NCBI GenBank assembly: GCA_046728115.1
Contig: JBKPDW010000029.1
Coordinates: 1-14,374, forward strand
Direction of reading: 5' to 3'
DNA: 14,374 bases
From: CAVSWN01 sp046728115
GTDB taxonomy: Bacteria > Acidobacteriota > Vicinamibacteria > Vicinamibacterales > CAVVIG01
The notes beneath the pieces were generated by a model, which saw only the letters and a list, made by a program, of their open reading frames with translations, did no database searches and was not told the origin of the DNA. Numbering within the stretch: the stretch's first letter is position 1; each line of letters starts with the position of its first letter. Below are positions 1 through 7,060 of the stretch, piece after piece. A program made the position numbers and the translations under genes.

Positions 1-556
1 GCACATGGTACTGACTGGCGAGCGTCGTATACACCTTGTGAAAAGAGACGTTGTAGTCGCGTCCCCAGTTCGGCGGCGATTCCATTCCTGCGAGGATCAC
101 GCTGATGCCACGCCGCTGGGCCGCCTCGATGATCTGTGCAAGATTGCGCCGCAGTTGATCGGGCGGCAGACCGCGCAGGGCGTCGTTGCCGCCGAGCGCG
201 ACGACGAGGATGCGAACGTCACCCTGCAGCGCCCAATCGAGCCGCGAGAGCCCGCCCGCCGAGGTATCGCCCGAAACGCCCGCGTTGACGACTTCGTATC
301 GAAGGCCCTCGGCGTCGAGACGTTTCTGCAGCAGCGCCGGATACGCCGCGTCAACCGGCAAGCCGAGCCCGGCCGTCAGGCTGTCGCCGAGCATGACGAT
401 CCGCGGCGCACCAGAACGCGTGGGCGTTGTTTCGGGTGCCGGCGCCGTCCGTCGCGGTTGTTCTCGTGCTGGCGCCGGTGCTTCGCGTCCGTCGCAGGCA
501 ATGCAGGCGGCGATGACGGAGGCGGCCAGCGCTCGTATCCAGAATCGAAAGCTCAT
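1..556 (-). CDS. SGNH/GDSL arylesterase-type hydrolase, lipoprotein (3' part outside window)
   Basis: The ATG at 556-554 opens a frame that stays open to the left edge (185 codons seen), so the C-terminus is missing. Residues 1-18 look like a lipoprotein signal: a short positively charged start, a hydrophobic stretch and a lipobox ending I-A-A-C18 (C21 is an alternative). A Pro/Arg/Ala-rich linker follows to about residue 50. SGNH blocks are visible: GDSL at 57-60 with nucleophile Ser59, NAG at 91-93 with the block-II glycine, and GGND at 122-125 with the oxyanion Asn. The block-V D-x-x-H would lie beyond the window. The pattern matches TesA-like arylesterase/lysophospholipase proteins that hydrolyse esters or thioesters in the periplasm. 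The start overlaps the TGA of the upstream small ORF by 4 nt, which suggests translational coupling. The family is well supported; the exact substrate cannot be told. Confidence 0.88.
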   Translation of the reverse strand, partial: MSFRFWIRALAASVIAACIACDGREAPAPAREQPRRTAPAPETTPTRSGAPRIVMLGDSLTAGLGLPVDAAYPALLQKRLDAEGLRYEVVNAGVSGDTSAGGLSRLDWALQGDVRILVVALGGNDALRGLPPDQLRRNLAQIIEAAQRRGISVILAGMESPPNWGRDYNVSFHKVYTTLASQYHV

Positions 557-873
557 CTCGACCGACGCGTCCTGTGCACAACCTCTGTCCCGGCGGGAGG
601 GACGGAGGTCGGCGCGGGGACGGAGGTTGGCGTGAACGCCCCCAGCTGATCTTCGAGGGCGCCAATGGCATCGGCGAGCATCTGTCGATGTGCTGCAGTG
701 CGAGCCACCGCCAAGTCGGCCCTGGCGCGTGCCAGCGCGAGCTCGATCGTCCGCCGTCTGGCGTGCCTGTCGCGCTCGGCAGGCGTCAGCGCCGGGCGGA
801 GCGTTTTCGCTCGCGCGGCTTCCGCCTGCTGAAACTCGACGTCTTTACTCTCGAAGCCGCGGGCCACTGCCAC
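553..873 (-). CDS. Small helical hypothetical protein upstream of the esterase
   Basis: This is a 106-codon ORF starting at GTG 873; an in-frame TGA lies about 30 nt upstream, so the start cannot move far. I recognise no family. Residues about 15-80 are rich in Ala, Arg, Glu and Leu with a heptad-like spacing, suggesting a single long helix or coiled coil. No signal peptide or membrane segment is seen. Third codon positions are mostly G or C as in the neighbouring genes, which favours real coding. The last 25 or so residues (two PTSVP motifs, then an Arg-rich tail) are encoded by the REP-like hairpin element at 579-629, so the native C-terminus may have been replaced or extended. The stop overlaps the esterase ATG by 4 nt. 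A chance ORF is possible, but the tight coupling argues for a gene. Confidence 0.5.
   Translation of the reverse strand: MAVARGFESKDVEFQQAEAARAKTLRPALTPAERDRHARRRTIELALARARADLAVARTAAHRQMLADAIGALEDQLGAFTPTSVPAPTSVPPAGTEVVHRTRRSR
579..629. repeat. REP-like hairpin element with three copies of a GGGACRGAGGTTG unit
   Basis: A 13-nt word, CAACCTCTGTCCC at 579-591, is the reverse complement (one G-T wobble) of GGGACGGAGGTTG at 617-629. A further partial copy, GGGACGGAGGT at 599-609, lies between them. The left arm can pair with the nearer copy (7-nt loop) or the farther one. A short GGGAC-containing hairpin of this kind resembles REP/BIME elements mobilised by REP-associated tyrosine transposases. 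Only one element is seen here, so membership of a dispersed family is an inference. It sits inside the 3' end of the 553-873 ORF. Confidence 0.55.
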
Positions 874-911
874 CCACCAATTCGTGCGAGACTCCCCAAT
901 TCACCAACTCA

Positions 912-924
912 CAGTATTCTACTG
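912..924 (+). promoter_or_regulatory. Putative pgi promoter -10 (TATTCT) within a small palindrome
   Basis: TATTCT at 915-920 ends 7 nt before the pgi ATG at 928, too close for a Shine-Dalgarno leader and consistent with a leaderless mRNA. It lies in the dyad CAGTA-TTC-TACTG (912-924), which on the other strand reads TAGAAT (921-916) and could serve the divergent minus-strand gene starting at 873. No convincing -35 is visible for either direction. Confidence 0.4.
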
Positions 925-927
925 GGC

Positions 928-2652
928 ATGCACAGCGCGCGCGACCTCATGACGCGCTGGCCGGCGCTCGACGTTGCTGCCAAGCGTGCCCGTCTCCAAG
1001 ACTCGCTGCGCTTCGCGCCCGGCCCGCTGCACGATCTGATCGCTGCCACGTCAATCACGGCGGAACAGGCCGCCGGTGCACTGTGGGCTGGCGACGCGTC
1101 AGCGTGGAGCACCGATGCCGCCGAGCAGGCCAGGATCCGGAATCGGCTGGGGTGGATGCATTCACCAGCCCTTATGGCCGAGTCGATCGATCGCGTTCTT
1201 GCTTTCGCGGCGGGCGTCAAGAATCACGGCTTCACGGATGTGGTGCTGCTCGGCATGGGCGGTTCGAGCCTCGCGCCGGAGGTACTGCGGGCCATCATCG
1301 GCGTTGCGCCGGGCTGGCCTGCGTTCCACATGCTCGACTCCACCGATCCGGCGGCTGTGCGCGCGGTCGCAACCCCGCCACCGACGACTCTTTACGTGCT
1401 GTCGAGCAAGTCCGGCACGACCATCGAACCCAACTCGCTCGCCGCACATTTCCGGCAGCGTTTGGAGCACGCGAGTGTACCGCGTTGGGCTGACCAGTTC
1501 GTCGCGATTACCGACGAGGGCACCGAACTCGCGCGCCGGGCACGGACCGATGGTTTCCGTGACGTCTTCATCAATCCATCCGATATCGGCGGACGCTACT
1601 CCGCGTTGTCGTTCTTCGGTCTCGTGCCGGCCGCGCTGATGGGACTCGATGTCGCCAGCATCCTGAGCTGGGGGCTCGCGATGCTCGCAGCGGCCGAACC
1701 GGGATTCGGCACCGCTCTGACGAATCCGGCAACCGCGCTGGGCGTGGCACTCGGCGCCTCGGCACGAGCGGGACGCGACAAGCTGACGCTTGTCACTCCC
1801 CCATCGCTCGAGCCATTCGGACTGTGGGTCGAACAACTCATCGCGGAAAGCACCGGGAAGCGCGGGACCGGAATCGTGCCGATCGTCGGCGAGCAGATTT
1901 CCGACGTCAGTACCTACGGCAGCGACCGCCTCTTTGTCGCACTCGCCGGCGCCCACGCGCCGCAGGCGCCGACGGTCACCATCGACGTGCCGGAACCTGG
2001 CGCGATCGGCGCGGAGTTCATCCGCTGGGAGATCGCGACCGCTGTGGCCGGCGCGCTGTTGCAGATCAATCCATTCGACGAGCCGAACGTGCAGCAAGCC
2101 AAGGACGCGACACGATCGTTGCTGGATCGGTACGCCGCGACGCGCACACTGTCGCTGCCAACGCCGGGACTCACGCTCGACGGCGGCATCGCTCTGACTG
2201 CAAGCCAATCAGCGCGCAAATATCTCGGCGATCGAAAGCCGGATGCCATGCTGACCCTTGTGCGCCAGGGTGACTACGTCGCGCTGCTGGCTTTCGTCGG
2301 ACCCAATCCCGCTATCGCCGAGGCCTTGCGAGACCTTCGCCGCTCGATTGGCGATGCGACGCACGCGGCGACGATGTTCGGATACGGTCCGCGCTATTTG
2401 CACTCGACGGGTCAGCTGCACAAAGGCGGGCCGAATACCGGCGTGTTCGTGGTGATTTCGGCGACGCCCTCACAGGACGTCGCGATTCCCGGCCAACCGT
2501 TTACTTTTGGTACGCTCGAACAGGCCCAGGCACTCGGCGACTTCGCGTCGCTCGACGCCGCGGCACGGCGGGCCGTGCACGTGCACTTGCCATCGGAGGA
2601 TCCGACGCTGATTCGCACGCTGGCCGCTGCGTTACTGGCACACGTTCATTGA
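928..2652 (+). CDS. pgi: Glucose-6-phosphate isomerase
   Basis: This 574-aa cytoplasmic enzyme interconverts glucose-6-P and fructose-6-P. PGI hallmarks appear in order: GMGGSS (109-114) and SSKSGTT (159-165) of the phosphate-binding SIS fold, GRYS (222-225), the catalytic Glu307 in an AESTGK context, NPFDEPNV ending in Lys392, and HSTGQLHKGGPN (492-503). The frame is open back to 574, but ATG 928 fits the family N-terminus and sits 7 nt after a TATTCT -10. It resembles the PGI half of the bifunctional transaldolase-PGI proteins known from several bacteria, but here it stands alone with no transaldolase upstream; the gene before it is on the other strand. It leads an operon with gnd, zwf and opcA and links glycolysis to the oxidative pentose phosphate branch. 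Confidence 0.95.
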   Translation: MHSARDLMTRWPALDVAAKRARLQDSLRFAPGPLHDLIAATSITAEQAAGALWAGDASAWSTDAAEQARIRNRLGWMHSPALMAESIDRVLAFAAGVKNHGFTDVVLLGMGGSSLAPEVLRAIIGVAPGWPAFHMLDSTDPAAVRAVATPPPTTLYVLSSKSGTTIEPNSLAAHFRQRLEHASVPRWADQFVAITDEGTELARRARTDGFRDVFINPSDIGGRYSALSFFGLVPAALMGLDVASILSWGLAMLAAAEPGFGTALTNPATALGVALGASARAGRDKLTLVTPPSLEPFGLWVEQLIAESTGKRGTGIVPIVGEQISDVSTYGSDRLFVALAGAHAPQAPTVTIDVPEPGAIGAEFIRWEIATAVAGALLQINPFDEPNVQQAKDATRSLLDRYAATRTLSLPTPGLTLDGGIALTASQSARKYLGDRKPDAMLTLVRQGDYVALLAFVGPNPAIAEALRDLRRSIGDATHAATMFGYGPRYLHSTGQLHKGGPNTGVFVVISATPSQDVAIPGQPFTFGTLEQAQALGDFASLDAAARRAVHVHLPSEDPTLIRTLAAALLAHVH

Positions 2653-2653
2653 C

Positions 2654-2715
2654 GATTGCAAATTGCCGATTGCTGATCAAGCGAATCAATAAATCAATAA
2701 TCCGCAATCTGCAAT
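2654..2715. repeat. Degenerate GATTGC inverted repeat in the pgi-gnd spacer
   Basis: The 74-nt spacer between pgi and gnd is AT-rich against its surroundings. ATTGCCGATTGC (2662-2673) and GCAATCTGCAAT (2704-2715) are inverted copies with one mismatch, around a 30-nt loop holding AATCAATA repeated twice. A further GATTGC word starts at 2655. It could fold in the mRNA between the two genes and lower downstream expression, or be an intergenic repeat family; the sequence alone does not decide. Confidence 0.55.
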
Positions 2716-2726
2716 GAGAGGTCTTT

Positions 2727-3626
2727 ATGCAGCTTGGTTTCGTCGGGCTCGGTCGCATGGGCCTCAACATGGTGACGCGTCTTATCGCCGGCGGTCATCA
2801 GGTTCTCTCCTATGATCGCAGCGCGGACGCTGTCGCACGCGCGGAGACGGCGGGCGCGCGCGGCGCTTCGACGCTGCCCGCGCTCGTCGGAGCGCTGAAG
2901 CCGCCGCGCGCAGTCTGGGTCATGGTGCCCGCGGGCGATCCGACGGAATCGACAGTCGCGGCGCTGTCCACCGCGCTTTCATCCGGCGACATGGTCATCG
3001 ACGGCGGCAACACAAACTTCCACGACGACATCCGGCGAGCCGAAGCGCTGCGCGCGAACGGCATTCATTACGTCGACGCAGGAACGAGCGGCGGCGTCTG
3101 GGGGCTTCAGGAGGGGTATTGCCTGATGGTCGGCGGCGACCCGGACGTCTGTCGACGGCTCGAGCCGATCTTTCTGACGCTTGCACCCCAGGATGGCTAC
3201 CTGCGCGTAGGAAGCCACGGTGCCGGACACTATGTCAAGATGGTGCACAACGCCATCGAGTACGGGCTGATGCAGGCGTACGCCGAAGGGTTCGAGCTGA
3301 TGCAGCAGAGCACCTATCAGATCGACCTCGCGGCCGTGGCGGCGCTGTGGAACCACGGCAGCGTCGTGCGATCCTGGCTGCTCGAACTGGCCGCGCGGGC
3401 GCTGCAAGCCGACGGAGATCTCTCGAAACTGGAGGCACACGTCGACGACTCCGGCGAAGGTCGCTGGACGCTCCAGGAAGCCATCGACCACAGCGTGCCG
3501 GTACCCTCGCTCACGGCGGCGCTGTTCACCCGCTTCCGCTCGCGCGAGAGCAACCCGTTCGCCGAACGCCTTCTTGCCGCGCTGCGAAAAGAGTTTGGCG
3601 GCCATCCCGTCAAGACGCGCACATGA
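2727..3626 (+). CDS. gnd: 6-phosphogluconate dehydrogenase, short NAD-type
   Basis: This 299-aa protein oxidatively decarboxylates 6-phosphogluconate to ribulose-5-P. The N-terminal Rossmann fold carries GLGRMG (7-12). DGGN (92-95), SGG (121-123), and Lys171 with His174-Asn175 and Glu178 form the usual substrate and catalytic set. The length matches the short ~300-aa GndA/YqeC-like class rather than the ~470-aa E. coli type. The residue ending beta-2 is Asp30 (Y-D-R-S), where the NADP-dependent E. coli enzyme has Asn-Arg, so NAD+ preference is likely although Arg31 leaves some doubt. ATG 2727 has GAGAGG at 2716-2721 as ribosome binding site. Its TGA overlaps the zwf ATG by 4 nt. Confidence 0.93.
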   Translation: MQLGFVGLGRMGLNMVTRLIAGGHQVLSYDRSADAVARAETAGARGASTLPALVGALKPPRAVWVMVPAGDPTESTVAALSTALSSGDMVIDGGNTNFHDDIRRAEALRANGIHYVDAGTSGGVWGLQEGYCLMVGGDPDVCRRLEPIFLTLAPQDGYLRVGSHGAGHYVKMVHNAIEYGLMQAYAEGFELMQQSTYQIDLAAVAALWNHGSVVRSWLLELAARALQADGDLSKLEAHVDDSGEGRWTLQEAIDHSVPVPSLTAALFTRFRSRESNPFAERLLAALRKEFGGHPVKTRT

Positions 3627-5182
3627 TTGACGCGCCTGTCGCGCCTCCGAAGGATTCCGTCGCCGAGCGGCTCGGGATGGGCGAGCCGGCGAGTGTCGCC
3701 GCCAATCCGGTCACGTTCGTGATCTTCGGCGGCAGCGGCGATCTGGCGCACCGGAAGCTGCTGCCCGCACTGTACAACCTTCACGTGGACGGACTGCTCC
3801 CGCCGCGCGTTGCCATCGCCGGCGTCGGCCGCAGCGACATGAGCGACGACGCCTATCGCGCTTTCGCCAGGGACGGCATCTCCAATTTCTCGCGGCGGCC
3901 CTTGGAGGAGCAGTCATGGAGCACCTTCGCGCCTTCGCTTTTTTTCGTGCGTGCGTCCTTCGGTGAAGATCAGGGAATGGCGTCGCTTGGCTCGCGGCTC
4001 GACGTGATCGAGCACGAGCGCGACCTGCCCGGCAACCGCATCTACTACCTCGCGATTCCGCCGGTCCTGTTCGCGCCCACGGTGAAGCAGCTCGACCGGG
4101 CGCAGTTCGTCGCACGGTCCGGCAAGGTGCCCTTCGCGCGGATCATCGTGGAGAAGCCGATCGGCCGCGATCTGCTGAGTGCGCGCGCCATCAACGACGC
4201 ACTTGCGGCGGTCTTCGACGAGCGGCAGATCTACCGGATCGACCACTACCTCGGAAAGGAAACGGTCCAGAACATTCTGGTCCTTCGCTTCGCCAACAGC
4301 ATCTTCGAGCCACTGTTCAACAAACGGTATGTCGAACACGTGCAGATCACCGTCGCCGAGGAAGAAGGCGTCGGCACGCGGGCCGGCTACTACGACCAGG
4401 CCGGAGCGTTGCGCGACATGGTCCAGAACCATCTGCTGCAGTTGCTGTCCCTGATTGCCATGGAACCGCCCCGCTCGCTCGATGCCGACGTCATCCGCGA
4501 CGAAAAGCTCGAGGTGCTGCTCTCCCTGCGTCCCATCGAAGGAGAGGCCGTAGACTCCAACGTGGTTCGCGCGCAGTACGGCGCCGGCTTCGTTCTGGGT
4601 TCGGCTGCGCCCGCCTACCGGCAGGAAGCCGGCGTGGCCCGCGACTCGCGCACCGACACATTCGTGGCGCTGCGGGCCTTCATCGACAACTGGCGCTGGG
4701 CCGGCGTGCCCTTCTTCCTTCGGACGGGCAAGCGTCTGCCGAAGCGCGCCAGCGAGATCTCCGTGCACATGAAGGCGGTTCCGCCAATTCTCTTCAACGC
4801 AGACCCGCCTGGTCATCTCGACACCAATGTGCTGTCCATCAGGATCCAGCCGGACGAAGGATTCGCGCTCGGCATCTGCTCGAAGATTCCCGGTCCGCGC
4901 GTGCGGGTATATCCCGTACAGATGGACTTTCATTACGGAAGCACGTTCGGCGGCTCGTCGCCCGAGGCCTACGAACGCCTTCTCCTCGACGTCGTGATCG
5001 GCGATCAAACGTTGTTCATGCGTCGCGATCAGGTCGAGGCCGCATGGCAATGGGTGATGCCGATCCTCGACCGCTGGGTCGAGGACGTTCGGCCTCTCCC
5101 CACCTATCCGGCCGGCGGGTGGGGACCACCAGAGGCCGATCGACTAATCGAGTCCGTAGGACCACGATGGCGGCAACTGTAG
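3623..5182 (+). CDS. zwf: Glucose-6-phosphate 1-dehydrogenase
   Basis: This 519-aa enzyme oxidises glucose-6-P to 6-phosphoglucono-lactone, the entry step of the oxidative pentose phosphate (or Entner-Doudoroff) pathway. GGSGDL (36-41) is the dinucleotide-binding loop, EKP is at 177-179, and the active-site signature RIDHYLGKE is at 205-213 with Asp207 and His208. His270 in RDMVQNH fits the catalytic base. Lys45 and Arg70 (VGRSD) occupy positions linked to NADP+ binding in this family. The frame is open upstream to 3119, but ATG 3623 overlaps the gnd stop as ATGA and gives the family length plus a roughly 25-residue N-terminal extension. It overlaps the downstream OpcA-like gene by 16 nt. Confidence 0.96.
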   Translation: MIDAPVAPPKDSVAERLGMGEPASVAANPVTFVIFGGSGDLAHRKLLPALYNLHVDGLLPPRVAIAGVGRSDMSDDAYRAFARDGISNFSRRPLEEQSWSTFAPSLFFVRASFGEDQGMASLGSRLDVIEHERDLPGNRIYYLAIPPVLFAPTVKQLDRAQFVARSGKVPFARIIVEKPIGRDLLSARAINDALAAVFDERQIYRIDHYLGKETVQNILVLRFANSIFEPLFNKRYVEHVQITVAEEEGVGTRAGYYDQAGALRDMVQNHLLQLLSLIAMEPPRSLDADVIRDEKLEVLLSLRPIEGEAVDSNVVRAQYGAGFVLGSAAPAYRQEAGVARDSRTDTFVALRAFIDNWRWAGVPFFLRTGKRLPKRASEISVHMKAVPPILFNADPPGHLDTNVLSIRIQPDEGFALGICSKIPGPRVRVYPVQMDFHYGSTFGGSSPEAYERLLLDVVIGDQTLFMRRDQVEAAWQWVMPILDRWVEDVRPLPTYPAGGWGPPEADRLIESVGPRWRQL

Positions 5183-6144
5183 CGGAACGGCTGTGGCGTG
5201 AGTCGGCGCCAGAAGCGATCGAGTCGGATCTTGGGTCGCTGTGGCTCGATGTTGGCCGAACTGGTCATGTCGCGCGCGCGATGATGTCCAATCTGCTCGT
5301 CGTCCGCACGTCTCGAGAGGCCGGCGCGCCGGAGACGCCAATCGATGCTGTCGCGGCGCAGCATCCGAGTCGGGTGCTCGTGATCGATCACCAGCGCGCC
5401 GCGCCGGACGCGGCCTGCACTCTGACTGCGAAGGTGGGCATCGTCACATTCGGCCCCCCGCAGGCGCGGTACGGAGTCGAACAGATCGTCGTGCGAACGA
5501 GTTGCCCCGAAGCCTCGCTGCCCTCGCTCGTTCGGCGATTCACACGCGGCAATCTGCCCATCTCGATATGGTGGGCTGACGATTTTTCGATGCTGGCGCA
5601 GATGGCGCCCCTCGTGGACATGTGCCGCCAGCTGGTTTACGACAGTCGCCGATGGCGTGACGTACGCAGCGGAGTTCAGGCGCTGGCTCCGTGGTTGAAC
5701 ATCGATCTCGTCGACGTGAACTGGCGGCGGCTGTCGGCGCTCCGGCGAGCGTTGGCGTTCGTCGCCGGATTCTGCGGCACCATTCAGTGGGATCCGGGCG
5801 CCGTTCGCGTCGCCCACGCACCGGGCGAAGCCGCGCTCGCCTGGCTGCTCGCAGGATGGCTGTCGGCACGACTCGGGTGGCTCGAAGCATGGCCAACAGT
5901 CGATGAAGACGGGCAATCAGAATCGATTCTGTCCGTGACCATTCGCTGCAACGGCGAAGAAATCCTTGCCGCGTTCTCGACGGCACACGTCGTCGTCACG
6001 CATGGAACCGGCGCGCCGTCGATTGTCGGCGTCCCGCAGGAGGACGAGGCCGACGCCGTGGCCGCAGAACTGCACGCCCTGGCGCGCGACACCGGCCTCC
6101 ACGACACGATGCGCGCGCTCGTCGGTTTCTTCGCCAGGTCTTAA
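5167..6144 (+). CDS. opcA: Glucose-6-phosphate dehydrogenase assembly protein OpcA-like
   Basis: A 325-aa protein lies directly after zwf and overlaps it by 16 nt. In cyanobacteria and actinobacteria OpcA binds G6PDH and promotes its active oligomer. The identification rests on the position next to zwf and on family-like features: an N-terminal LWRESAPEAIESDLGSLW-type segment, LLVVRTSR, a HPSRVLVIDH strand about 60 residues later, and a LPISIWWADD segment near residue 135, resembling the conserved Pro-Trp-Trp region of OpcA. I chose ATG 5167, preceded by AGGA at 5158-5161; the frame is open further upstream to 5044 but that part lies within zwf. No signal peptide or membrane segment is seen. 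The TAA overlaps the stop of the convergent gene by 4 nt, leaving no room for a terminator. Confidence 0.82.
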   Translation: MAATVAERLWRESAPEAIESDLGSLWLDVGRTGHVARAMMSNLLVVRTSREAGAPETPIDAVAAQHPSRVLVIDHQRAAPDAACTLTAKVGIVTFGPPQARYGVEQIVVRTSCPEASLPSLVRRFTRGNLPISIWWADDFSMLAQMAPLVDMCRQLVYDSRRWRDVRSGVQALAPWLNIDLVDVNWRRLSALRRALAFVAGFCGTIQWDPGAVRVAHAPGEAALAWLLAGWLSARLGWLEAWPTVDEDGQSESILSVTIRCNGEEILAAFSTAHVVVTHGTGAPSIVGVPQEDEADAVAAELHALARDTGLHDTMRALVGFFARS

Positions 6145-6539
6145 CGAGGCGGCGAGGGCTTCGACGGCGGCTGCAGAATCTGCTTGAGCTGAGCGACTTC
6201 CGCTCGAATCTCGTCGAGCGCGGTGGCATCGATCGAGACCTTTATCTCAGCCGGGCTCTTGCCGCTCGTTCCGACGAGCTTCGTGTTGTCCTTATCCGAC
6301 CGCGCCTGCGTTGCGATGCGATCGATGCGGTCGAGCAGCTGCAGCATCGTCTTCACATCCTCGGCCGTAAAGAGCGGCGACCCTTCGATGTCCGCGGCTG
6401 TCGCGATGGGCACGGGCTCAACCGTAGGCACCGTCAGGGGTTGCTGCTGCGTGGGCGTTGGCGCGGGCTGGCAGTACGCGCGCGCCGGTGCGAACGCCAG
6501 CACGACGATGGCGGCCGTGCAGATGGCTATGTTTCTCAT
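6141..6539 (-). CDS. Small secreted proline-rich hypothetical protein
   Basis: This 132-aa protein begins at ATG 6539. Residues 1-21 form a clear Sec signal peptide: Arg-Asn start, an Ile/Ala/Val-rich core and an A-R-A cleavage site before Y-C-Q. A Pro/Thr/Gln-rich linker follows to about residue 45, then a likely helical segment with D-V-K-T-M-L-Q-L-L-D-R-I-D-R-I, and a final amphipathic helix before a Pro/Lys tail. One Cys remains near the cleavage site (YCQ), but no lipobox fits. The frame runs upstream to 6845, but that part overlaps the divergent gene and lacks a signal peptide, so the internal ATG is preferred. I recognise no family. It faces opcA tail to tail with a 4-nt overlap. Confidence 0.7.
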   Translation of the reverse strand: MRNIAICTAAIVVLAFAPARAYCQPAPTPTQQQPLTVPTVEPVPIATAADIEGSPLFTAEDVKTMLQLLDRIDRIATQARSDKDNTKLVGTSGKSPAEIKVSIDATALDEIRAEVAQLKQILQPPSKPSPPR

Positions 6540-6584
6540 GGTGGTCTCGCCCAACGGTAGAGCAATCACGATGCCACGGGCGCG

Positions 6585-6590
6585 TACAAT
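6585..6590 (+). promoter_or_regulatory. Putative leaderless -10 element (TACAAT) for the cysteine-rich gene
   Basis: TACAAT ends 6 nt before ATG 6597 and matches five of six consensus -10 bases. It lies in the 57-nt spacer between two divergent starts (6539 minus, 6597 plus). No clear -35 is seen 16-18 nt upstream. The short gap leaves no Shine-Dalgarno, so a leaderless mRNA is likely. Confidence 0.45.
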
Positions 6591-6596
6591 GAAGAC

Positions 6597-6989
6597 ATGC
6601 GGTATCTGGTGACGGCCCGGGTGAAGCCTGGAGAGGAGGACGCACTCGCCGCTGCGATCGAGGACAGAACCCTTGGTCGCGGATCGGTTGCCGGAGATGA
6701 ATACCTCCGCAATATGGAGGCGGCGCGCAAGCTCGAGGATGGCCGCGTTCAGTGGGTGGAGGTTTGTTTCTGCCCGACGCCCCTCGCCGAAGAGCGTGAG
6801 TACTGGGAAGAATTCTTCACGCTCGAAAAGGTGCAGGACGCGCACGCGCGCAGCCGCTGCCGCGATCTGAATGGAACAGAGGCCTGGGCCTGCTGCGATT
6901 GCGATTGCTCCGATCGCCTGGAGGCGCGCTTGGCGACGAAGGGCCGACCGTTCCTGGGGAAACGCGGCGAGCGCGGCGAGCGCCCTTAG
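6597..6989 (+). CDS. Conserved cysteine-rich protein of unknown function
   Basis: A 130-aa protein with no signal peptide or membrane segment. The first 50 residues (start MRYLVTARVKPG, then GRGSVAGDEYLRNM) suggest a small alpha/beta domain. A central VEVCFCPTPLAEEREYWEEFF segment (split by family-like aromatic and acidic residues) precedes R-C-R and the cluster A-C-C-D-C-D-C-S. Seven cysteines in all, in the spacings CxC, C and CCxCxC, suggest metal or Fe-S binding, but no histidine ligand pattern I know fits. I recall similar uncharacterised proteins from proteobacteria and acidobacteria, without a function. The C-terminal KRGERGERP is encoded by a 9-bp tandem duplication (6964-6981) and is probably not conserved. 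It stands alone: divergent to the secreted gene and convergent to the permease. Confidence 0.8.
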   Translation: MRYLVTARVKPGEEDALAAAIEDRTLGRGSVAGDEYLRNMEAARKLEDGRVQWVEVCFCPTPLAEEREYWEEFFTLEKVQDAHARSRCRDLNGTEAWACCDCDCSDRLEARLATKGRPFLGKRGERGERP

Positions 6990-7022
6990 AGTTGCGGGAG
7001 TGGCCGAAGGGGATCATTGAAC

Positions 7023-7060
7023 GAAACCTCGGACACGAACGACGTAGTTCAGAAGGTTTC
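7023..7060. terminator. Possible bidirectional hairpin between convergent genes
   Basis: GAAACCT (7023-7029) and AGGTTTC (7054-7060) are a perfect 7-bp inverted repeat; inside it GAAC (7037-7040) pairs with GTTC (7047-7050), giving a nested stem. It lies between the stop of the cysteine-rich gene (6989) and the end of the permease gene (7061). There is no long T run on either side, so intrinsic termination is unproven. Confidence 0.4.

Noticed and set aside
574..927. An N-terminal extension of pgi back to 574
   Set aside because: It overlaps the minus-strand small ORF and REP-like element, is not PGI-like, and the -10 at 915-920 points to ATG 928.
3914..5050. A 378-codon minus-strand frame opposite zwf
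   Set aside because: It mirrors zwf codons and has no recognisable domain or RBS.
6540..6845. An N-terminal extension of the secreted protein to ATG 6845
   Set aside because: It would overlap most of the conserved Cys-rich gene and place the clear signal peptide inside the protein.
6964..6981. A 9-bp tandem duplication (GCGGCGAGC twice)
   Set aside because: A short slippage repeat in the last codons of the Cys-rich gene; not a repeat element.
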